A stretch of DNA of 37,796 nucleotides. Source: Chloroflexota bacterium (GTDB lineage Bacteria; Chloroflexota; Anaerolineae; Anaerolineales; UBA4823). The DNA lies in contig CP070764.1 in the NCBI GenBank assembly GCA_020349245.1, positions 4,341,134 to 4,378,929 on the forward strand. Reading direction: 5' to 3'. The translations under genes were made by a program, and so were the position numbers. A model generated the notes under the pieces. That model searched no databases. It saw only the letters and a program-made list of their open reading frames with translations, and was not told the DNA's origin. Positions 31,509-37,796 of this stretch are shown here, one piece after another (position 1 is the stretch's first letter; every line of letters starts with the position of its first letter).

Positions 31509-34190
31509 TTAAATCAGGTTCAATTGCTGGGTACGCGCGATGGCCTGGGTACGGCTGCGAACCCCCAGCTTACCGTAAATGTTGCTGGTGTGTTTCTTTA
31601 TCGTATTGATAGTGACCACCAGTTCGCTGGCGATCTCCGGATTGGAATACCCAGCGCAGATCAGGCGCAGAATCTCCAATTCGCGCGGGGTCAGCGGGTC
31701 AGGAACTGTTCCCGGCTGGAAGCGAGCCGGATCTATAAATATTGTCTGACAGGCATCCAACAAAGAATCCAGGTAGAAATGGAACTCCTGAGGGGTCTCA
31801 CCAGAACATCTCAAGCCTCGGAGCAGTGGCTCGATCTCTGGACCAGCATTAAGCCATAACCAGACATACCTGCCACCTTCACCCAAAGCTAATGCCTCGC
31901 GCAGAGCAGAGCGGGCAGGTTTATGTTCTCCCAACGCCTCCAGGACAATAGCCTGCTGGCTCAGCAGGCGAATTAATTCGCCATTGCTGTTCCCTCGCCG
32001 AGCACGGCGGATGGACTCGTCCAGCGAGGTGCGTGCTTCTTCGAAGCGACCTTCAGCACACAGCAGACGTGGGTACAACCATCCCCTCCAGATCAGCAGG
32101 TTGGCATGCTGAGTGGCGGATATTTGTTCTTCAAGGATGTGCAGATTCTTGCGTGCGGTATCCAGATCACCCGTATTAATGCACAATTGAGCCCATTCCC
32201 GATTGAGCTCACCGGTCAGGTAGGGTTCATTATTTGGGTTCAAGAATCGTTCAGCGTCATGGAGGATATTCCTCGCAGCGTCCAGATCACCGCCTGCGGT
32301 TGCCAGCTGTGCACGAAGGTAGTAACCTGCCCGCACAGCTTCGTTGAAACCACCGGGACGGGCAATGCGCAACCCGTGACTCAGGTGTTGTTCGGCTTCG
32401 TCGCGGCGGAACCGCTCCATCTCGATCCTGGCCATGGCGATATACAGCCACCCAACTGCGGGGAAGCTTGCATGACCTTCGTGTATAGCACGCTCAATGG
32501 ACAGTCGGCAGAGTCGCTCTGCTTCATTCAAACGCCCTTGGATGAGCAGGTACATGGCCTGCCCATAGGTGCACCCGTAAGCCCCGACCAAGTTACCCTC
32601 TGCGTAAGCCAGAGAAATACCTTGCTCATACGCCTCAATGGCACCCTCAAAATCACCTGCTCCGGCGCGCGCCGCAGCCAGCATGTTCCAGACAGTACCG
32701 AGACCCTCAAAAAATTCCTGCGGCATGAGACGGCTGGCTTCCTCAGCGTATGCTACTGACTCAGCGTGCTTTCCCTGGTCGCGCGCCAGAACAGAACGCA
32801 TCATCGCCAGCTGCACAGCCACCTGTTTCTGCTGAATGCCGCTCAACGTTCCCTCTCCCACCAGCTGTTCGTAGGCGTCATTGGCCTGCTCCAGGTATGG
32901 CTCAATCGCTGAATTGCGCCAGCTGAGGAAAAGTGCCCAGCATCTTGCCAGGGCAATATATGGATCGGGGCTTGTGCTGCTTTCAGGTAGGCCATCCAGC
33001 CAGCGCAACACTGTGGCAATCTCACCCCGGTGCAAAACCGGTACCCAATGATTCAGCACCTTCTCCCGGGCTTCCACCATATCCCCAGAAAACAATGCAT
33101 GGTCCACAGCCTCACTATATAAACCCTGCTTCTCGAACCAAGCTGCCGCCTTCAGATGGAGGCTAGCAATCTCATCGGGATGGTCGCGCCGCAACAGCGT
33201 GTACAGCACTTCAGCAAATAGATGGTGGTAGCGGAACCAGGTATCACCAGTGTCGAGTGGGATCAGGAACAGGTTTTCATTGCGTAGCCCGTCCAGCACC
33301 TGTTGACTGGCAGGATTGCCGGTGACCTCCCTGCATAAATCCGCACAGAACCGGTCCAGGACCGAAGTACGCAGGAGAAATTGGCGTTGCTCGTCGGGCA
33401 GCAACTCCAAGACTTCTTCAGTCAGGTAGTCTAGGATGTACTGGTGGCTTCCCGTGAACCTTTCGATGATCTCCTCACGACCAGACTGGCCCTTCAGGGA
33501 AAGGGCTGCCAGGTTCAAACTGACGATCCAGCCTTCCGCATGCTGGTTTAAGGCCTCGACTTGCTCTGGCTTTAGATTCAGCTTCATCACATCATTGAAC
33601 AGCAACGAAGCTTCCTCAGCTGAGAATTGGAGCTGCTCTGCCCTGATTTCAGCCAGCCGATTATGCGCACGCAGCCGTGCCAGAGAAAATGGGGGATCGA
33701 TCCGAGTGAGTAAAATCAGGTGAAGATTTGGGGGTTGGTGTTCCACTAGGTAACCCAAGCCCTGATGAATTTCTGTTGCCTCGATCATATGATAATCATC
33801 CAGGACTACGATCAAATCTTGCGGCAGCTGGGAGAGGTCATTGATCAGACTGACCGCCACTGGCTCAGTGCTGCGTAATTGGGGTGCACTGATCATCTGG
33901 CGAGCCTCTACCCCCGTATCCATATAAATAGTTTGAACGGCGGCGATCAGATACGTCCAGAACCTGACAGGATCATTATCCCCCGGGTCTAGTGAAAGCC
34001 AGGCAGCCTGAATACCATTATCGGCAAGCCAGCTGGATACAAGGGTAGATTTTCCAAAGCCTGCCGGAGCTGAGACAAGGGTCAGTTTGCGGTTTAAACC
34101 TTCATTTAGACGCTCATTCAGGTGTGGCCGCGGTACCAGTTCTGGACGTCGTGGTGGAAGATAAAGCTTCGTGCTGAGCAGCTGTTCCAA
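31509..34190 (-). CDS. MalT-type LuxR-family ATP-dependent transcription regulator
   Basis: An 893-residue regulator with the standard MalT layout. The N-terminal STAND ATPase starts TKLYLPPRRPELVPRPHLNE, with Walker A APAGFGKSTLVSSW (about 41-54), Walker B DLIVVLDDYHMIEA (about 125-138) and R-rich sensor LTRIDPPFSLARLRAHNRLA. A winged-helix region follows near 300-340 (DTGDTWFRYHHLFAEVLY), then a long helical TPR-like sensor domain (about 370-800). The C-terminal LuxR HTH reads LTPRELEILRLICAGYSNPE, ending near TIKKHTSNIYGKLGVRSRTQ. Family members are opened by a small ligand and then activate promoters. The start is TTG 34190, behind AAGGTCAAAA. It probably regulates the adjacent hydrolase genes (inference). 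Compare the truncated relative at 8406-9200. Confidence 0.93.
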   Translation of the reverse strand: MEQLLSTKLYLPPRRPELVPRPHLNERLNEGLNRKLTLVSAPAGFGKSTLVSSWLADNGIQAAWLSLDPGDNDPVRFWTYLIAAVQTIYMDTGVEARQMISAPQLRSTEPVAVSLINDLSQLPQDLIVVLDDYHMIEATEIHQGLGYLVEHQPPNLHLILLTRIDPPFSLARLRAHNRLAEIRAEQLQFSAEEASLLFNDVMKLNLKPEQVEALNQHAEGWIVSLNLAALSLKGQSGREEIIERFTGSHQYILDYLTEEVLELLPDEQRQFLLRTSVLDRFCADLCREVTGNPASQQVLDGLRNENLFLIPLDTGDTWFRYHHLFAEVLYTLLRRDHPDEIASLHLKAAAWFEKQGLYSEAVDHALFSGDMVEAREKVLNHWVPVLHRGEIATVLRWLDGLPESSTSPDPYIALARCWALFLSWRNSAIEPYLEQANDAYEQLVGEGTLSGIQQKQVAVQLAMMRSVLARDQGKHAESVAYAEEASRLMPQEFFEGLGTVWNMLAAARAGAGDFEGAIEAYEQGISLAYAEGNLVGAYGCTYGQAMYLLIQGRLNEAERLCRLSIERAIHEGHASFPAVGWLYIAMARIEMERFRRDEAEQHLSHGLRIARPGGFNEAVRAGYYLRAQLATAGGDLDAARNILHDAERFLNPNNEPYLTGELNREWAQLCINTGDLDTARKNLHILEEQISATQHANLLIWRGWLYPRLLCAEGRFEEARTSLDESIRRARRGNSNGELIRLLSQQAIVLEALGEHKPARSALREALALGEGGRYVWLWLNAGPEIEPLLRGLRCSGETPQEFHFYLDSLLDACQTIFIDPARFQPGTVPDPLTPRELEILRLICAGYSNPEIASELVVTINTIKKHTSNIYGKLGVRSRTQAIARTQQLNLI

Positions 34191-34756
34191 TTTTGACCTT
34201 GAAATGCGAGAGTATCGAATTAACGATAATCAATTCCATGATGGTTAAGGGTTAGGTCTGATCTGAGGAGAAAGATATCTCCTCAAGTGGATTCCCAGCT
34301 TGACCACATTGAAATTATCGATCCTCAGGTTTAATCTTGTTCATTATAGCATGAGGGATCTTATCAAGATTCACTGGTCAATAATAGGGAGAAATTATCA
34401 CTGAGCAGGGGTATAAGTATGAATATGATTCCAACACCGGGATCCAATTACAACCGATTCATACCATTTTCTCCACTACCATTATTAACTGAACAAAGTA
34501 AATCCCCCAAGGATCAAATTATCCCCCTGGCCAAATTCTTATACATAGGAAAAAACGCCCCTCGTTCTCATCTAACGCAAATTGTGGATGGCGTCGGATT
34601 CAACCGAACTTTAGGGAGTAGGTTTCCAACCATATTCGCATCAGCATAGGGTGCCGGCATAACGAGTACACCCATCCCACCGGGCTTGAGCCAAAAATTA
34701 TCAAGTTTAGTTATGGATAAAGGGCTTTCTTGTATCGGAGTGAAGGACTAAATTGA
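34191..34756. other. Intergenic region upstream of the LuxR-type regulator
   Basis: Perfect 8-base arms TGAGGAGA (34264-34271) and TCTCCTCA (34278-34285) surround a 6-base loop, 74-95 bases upstream of the regulator's start codon. There is no U tract, so it may be an operator or a leader hairpin. A 76-codon plus-strand frame (34419-34649) and a minus-strand stretch near 34590-34700 (LKPGGMGVLVMPAPYADANM) have no start or family support; the second could be a gene remnant. No other feature is visible. Confidence 0.4.
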
Positions 34757-37561
34757 TTAACTTTCACCTTGGTCTTGTTCGAGGGCGAATACCACAGCTT
34801 CATCCAAACTGAGCTGTTTGCCATTTCTAATTAATCGCTCTAATTCCTTTGTCCCAATTTCCCCCTCTAACTGTCTCATCGCCTGGTCTTTGTCAATTAA
34901 TTCTTGCGGGTCTGTGCTGGGTGAATTCATTCGCTCCCGCTCAATCTGAGCCGCGCCAAGCAGCTGGGCAGCATATGCGAATCTTTTACTCCTGATGGCG
35001 ATGTAAGCAAAACACTCTAACTGGTGAGCCACCGCGGCTTGATGTCCTTGTTCCTGCCAGGATAGGATAGTCTGGCGGTAGATCGCCTCTGCTTCGTCCA
35101 ATCTCCCCTCCTGGCGGTAAAGGTGGGCCAGTTCACTTCGCCCTGTAGCCACCAGCCGTTGATTTCCCAATCTCTCATTCGCCTCAACAGCCAGTATGTA
35201 ATACCTCTCAGCTTCGGATACATCCCGGTTCAAGCGCGCCTCGATAGCCTGCACATAATACACCCAAGCCTTGACAAAGAGCACATCATATTTTTCAACG
35301 AGTTCAATCACCTCGGTAATCGCCCTTTGTCCCTTTTCAAAATCGCCTTTGACAAAATAGGCTTGCCCAACCGAAAACAATGCCAGGATTAATTCCAACT
35401 CATAGCCTTTCCGGTGGCAAACGTCGATGATTTCAACCAATTGTTCGATGATTTCCCAGGTCACGTTGGAACCCATGGCTTGTGCCTTCATCCCAAGAGC
35501 GAAAGCCAATAGACGTAATTCATCAAATTTACGGGCAAGCTGAATACACTCATCCAAGATCGATTGACCGTTGAGCATCTCTCCATGCGTGACGAGCAGC
35601 CAGCCTAGTGAACTCAAAGCGCGGATGAGATCCGTCATGGGAATGTCCGTGTGTTGCTCTTCCAAGATGACTCTCGCATGAGCAATGCTCTGCTCCAGCC
35701 ACGAGCGAGCTTCCCGGTAGTTAATCCAACTTGCTTCAAATTGAAGCAATTTCCCGGCGAAGTGCAGGGTCAATCCTGGGCGATCCTCTGCGATCCATCC
35801 CATAACCGATCGCAGGTTATCTCCCTCCACAGCAAACCGGTCCAACCAATTGTAGAATTCAGGTCCTAGGGCTTGCTGGTCAAACAAATCCACGAGACCA
35901 ACGAAGAAATCTGCGTGGCGATTGCGTAGAACCTCACCTTCCCCAACTTCGAACAATTTATTTTGGGCATATTGACGGATACTCTCCAACATTCCGTACC
36001 GAGCTTCCCCTACAGCTGGATACTGTACCGTGACCAATGACTTGTTGATCAGCTGCTCCAGCAGAATGAAAACCTCGAACTCGTCCAAAGGCTCGAAGCC
36101 AGTTACAGACTGGGCAGCTTCGAGAGTCCACCCTCCGGAGAAGACGGACAAGCGGCGGAGGAGGACACGTTCTTGCTCATCCAACAAATTCCAGCTCCAA
36201 TCAATGAGTGCCTGCAGGGTTTGCTGGCGAGGAAGCGCGGTACGACGTCCGCCAGTCAGCAAACGGAAGCGATCATTGAGATGCAGCGCGATTTGATCGA
36301 CAGACATCATCCGCAGTCGGGCAGCCGCCAGCTCGAGCGCTAAGGGAATGCCATCCAGGCGGCGGACAATTTCAGCAATCGTTGAAACGTTTGTGTTGTC
36401 AAGGGAAAAATCAGGTCGTACAGCACGGGCTCTCTCCAGGAAAAGCCATACCCCTTCTGATGTGCGGATCTCTTCGATGTTCAGCTCGCCTTTAATGTCC
36501 GGGATTGAGAGTGAAGGAATTTGGAGGGTCGTCTCCCCGGCAATGAAGAGCGCTTCTCTACCGGTAACTAAAATTTTCAATTTTGGACAATTAGACAACA
36601 GTCGTTCAGCAAACTCGGCGCTCTCGCGCACAAGGTGTTCGACATTATCGAGCAGGAGCAACAATTCCTTGCGGCGCAGGAATTCGATGAGCGTTTCGAG
36701 CATCTGGCGACCGGGTTGCTCCTGCACGTTGAGAGCTGCGGCCGCACGTTCAGGGATTAATCCGGGTTCTGTTAGTGGTGCTAATTCGACCAGCCAAACC
36801 CCGTCGGGATATTCTTCGATGAGTTCTTCAGCCACTTGCAGCATCAGGCGGGTCTTACCCGTTCCGCCAGGACCAAGGAGGGTGAGGAGTGAAGAGTCTT
36901 CTAGTAAGCGCTTGATTTCCGCCAGTTCTTTTGAACGACCGATAAACGATGAAGCCTGCCGGGGCAGGTTATGTTTAAAGGCAGCCAGCGATTTCAGCGG
37001 CGGGAACTCAGCGACCAGGTCCGGGTGACTGAGTTGGAAAATATGTTCAACCGAAGCGATACCTTTGAGACGGTGTTCTCCGAGATCGGTCAAACTGCAC
37101 CCTGGGGGGAGTGATTTTCTGACCAAGGTTGTGGTAACTTCCGAGAGCAAGATTTGGCCCCCAAAACCGAGACTCATAATGCGAGCTGCCAGGTTCACAT
37201 CGAGCCCATAGAAATCACCTTCCCGTTCCTGGGTTTGACCGGTGTGAATACCCATCCGGATTCTTAGCGGACCGATAACCGCAGGCCAGGGCTCAGCAGC
37301 TATTCTCCGTTGCCCATCCAGCGCAGCGGAAACGCCATCTGAAGGTGATTCAAAAACTGCGTGGAATCCATCACCGGTTGATTTCACCACCTTGCCTCGG
37401 TGCTGTTCAATGACTCCACGAATTAACGCATCATGTCTAGCAGCAACCTCCTGCATCTCATTCGGATACCTCTCCCAGAGGGGAGTGCTGTCTTCGAGAT
37501 CGGTGAAGAGAAATGTGAGAAGCTTGAGGTCGATGACTTCTTTTCCATCGCTATGATTCAA
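34757..37561 (-). CDS. Class III adenylate cyclase fused to AfsR/LuxR-like ATPase and helical repeats
   Basis: A 934-residue signalling protein. The N-terminal class III cyclase domain (about 13-180) has both metal aspartates (D21 in LLTFLFTDLEDST and D64 in VVKSTGDGFHAVF). It also has K60 and D116, which specify adenine, and the transition-state pair N123/R127 in DVNLAARIM, so the active site looks complete. An NB-ARC-like ATPase follows, with SSFIGRSKELAEIKRLL, Walker A LLGPGGTGKTRLML (about 228-241), Walker B RKELLLLLDNVEHLV, GIPLALELAAARL and a winged-helix region near LLRRLSVFSGGWTLE. A TPR-like helical array of about 400 residues ends the protein. No HTH is visible. The start codon TTG 37561 is preceded by GAGGATTGAAACC. 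Expected output is cAMP gated by ATP binding and a partner (inference). Confidence 0.9.
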   Translation of the reverse strand: MNHSDGKEVIDLKLLTFLFTDLEDSTPLWERYPNEMQEVAARHDALIRGVIEQHRGKVVKSTGDGFHAVFESPSDGVSAALDGQRRIAAEPWPAVIGPLRIRMGIHTGQTQEREGDFYGLDVNLAARIMSLGFGGQILLSEVTTTLVRKSLPPGCSLTDLGEHRLKGIASVEHIFQLSHPDLVAEFPPLKSLAAFKHNLPRQASSFIGRSKELAEIKRLLEDSSLLTLLGPGGTGKTRLMLQVAEELIEEYPDGVWLVELAPLTEPGLIPERAAAALNVQEQPGRQMLETLIEFLRRKELLLLLDNVEHLVRESAEFAERLLSNCPKLKILVTGREALFIAGETTLQIPSLSIPDIKGELNIEEIRTSEGVWLFLERARAVRPDFSLDNTNVSTIAEIVRRLDGIPLALELAAARLRMMSVDQIALHLNDRFRLLTGGRRTALPRQQTLQALIDWSWNLLDEQERVLLRRLSVFSGGWTLEAAQSVTGFEPLDEFEVFILLEQLINKSLVTVQYPAVGEARYGMLESIRQYAQNKLFEVGEGEVLRNRHADFFVGLVDLFDQQALGPEFYNWLDRFAVEGDNLRSVMGWIAEDRPGLTLHFAGKLLQFEASWINYREARSWLEQSIAHARVILEEQHTDIPMTDLIRALSSLGWLLVTHGEMLNGQSILDECIQLARKFDELRLLAFALGMKAQAMGSNVTWEIIEQLVEIIDVCHRKGYELELILALFSVGQAYFVKGDFEKGQRAITEVIELVEKYDVLFVKAWVYYVQAIEARLNRDVSEAERYYILAVEANERLGNQRLVATGRSELAHLYRQEGRLDEAEAIYRQTILSWQEQGHQAAVAHQLECFAYIAIRSKRFAYAAQLLGAAQIERERMNSPSTDPQELIDKDQAMRQLEGEIGTKELERLIRNGKQLSLDEAVVFALEQDQGES

Positions 37562-37796
37562 GGTTTCAATCCTCGTATCATCAAGAGCTCATTTCCTCCC
37601 TTTCCTTCATCAGGCAAGAGAGGGCGTAGATTATTCGGCACCATCGGACCTATTTTAACTGATTCAATCCTGGACATGACCCTTTCTTTATCAAGTATGG
37701 CACAGGGGAGGACTAAACAGGGTGGCTGATTGATGCCATTTAACCCATCTCTCTGTTCTGCAAAGGCTGCCTCACGCTGATGCCCCTGGAAAGTTT
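37558..37796 (-). CDS. Possible partial coding frame overlapping the cyclase start
   Basis: A minus-strand frame is open from the right edge for 78 codons and ends at TGA 37560-37558, which overlaps the TTG start of the cyclase by 4 bases (TTGA). It reads FQGHQREAAFAEQRDG near the edge, then ILDKERVMSRIESVKIGPM and NNLRPLLPDEGKGG. I do not recognise the sequence. The 4-base overlap resembles translational coupling, but composition and lack of a family match leave a chance open frame as an equal possibility. Internal ATG codons would give leader peptides of 28 or 39 residues. Confidence 0.25.
   Translation of the reverse strand, partial: TFQGHQREAAFAEQRDGLNGINQPPCLVLPCAILDKERVMSRIESVKIGPMVPNNLRPLLPDEGKGGNELLMIRGLKP

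Noticed and set aside
34419..34649. 76-codon plus-strand frame
   Set aside because: No Shine-Dalgarno site and no recognisable domain.
1..37796. CRISPR array, insertion sequence or prophage
   Set aside because: No regularly spaced repeats, transposase, integrase or phage structural genes were recognised.

Overview
The window looks like a chromosomal segment from a free-living bacterium, most likely a Chloroflexota (Anaerolineae-type) genome. That placement is inference. It rests on moderate GC, a class III nucleotidyl cyclase fused to an AfsR/LuxR-like ATPase and helical repeats, MalT-type LuxR regulators, a run of three Hsp20 genes, many alpha/beta hydrolases, and frequent TTG/GTG starts behind good Shine-Dalgarno sites. 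There is no rRNA, tRNA, insertion sequence, phage gene or CRISPR array that I can support.

Layout. 1-800 (+): the end of a ketopantoate-reductase-like gene, then gluconokinase. 939-3655 (-): a class I/II aminotransferase and a three-gene small-heat-shock operon whose leader carries an intrinsic terminator and a possible anti-terminator. 4037-4906 (+): an EamA/DMT permease, convergent with a decayed SulP anion transporter (4909-5669, -). 6065-9200 (-): a four-gene unit made of an interrupted MalT-type ATPase fragment, a small protein of about 90 aa, a LURP-one-related protein and a DUF1254/DUF1214 protein. 9769-16661 (-): a seven-gene operon for branched-chain-amino-acid/urea-type ABC import (two permeases, binding lipoprotein, two ATPases), ending in a Tm-1-like (UPF0261) protein and a phosphoenolpyruvate-hydrolase-family TIM barrel. 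It has a consensus promoter upstream and two terminators downstream. 17290-18729 (+): IMP dehydrogenase. 18986-24500 (-): two paralogous zinc-independent medium-chain oxidoreductases, a stand-alone condensation-domain-like acyltransferase and a frameshifted beta-lactamase-fold serine hydrolase. 25125-31289 (-): a membrane protein split by a stop codon, two paralogous membrane-anchored alpha/beta hydrolases, a second copy of the small-protein family, a metal-dependent amidohydrolase and a soluble alpha/beta hydrolase. 31509-37561 (-): a full-length MalT-type LuxR regulator and a cyclase-ATPase-repeat regulator.

How the parts may work together. The most coherent unit is the import operon at 9769-16661. 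It takes up an unknown small solute and appears to deliver it to the Tm-1-like/TIM-barrel pair, two modules that are fused in plant Tm-1 proteins. The hydrolase cluster at 25125-31289 looks like an ester/amide-processing group next to its likely regulators. The small-protein family occurs twice, once behind a MalT-type ATPase fragment and once translationally coupled to a hydrolase.

Four genes are interrupted: SulP, the MalT-like fragment, the serine hydrolase and the membrane protein. Two of these interruptions are single-base losses in G/C runs, so either real decay or assembly error is possible.
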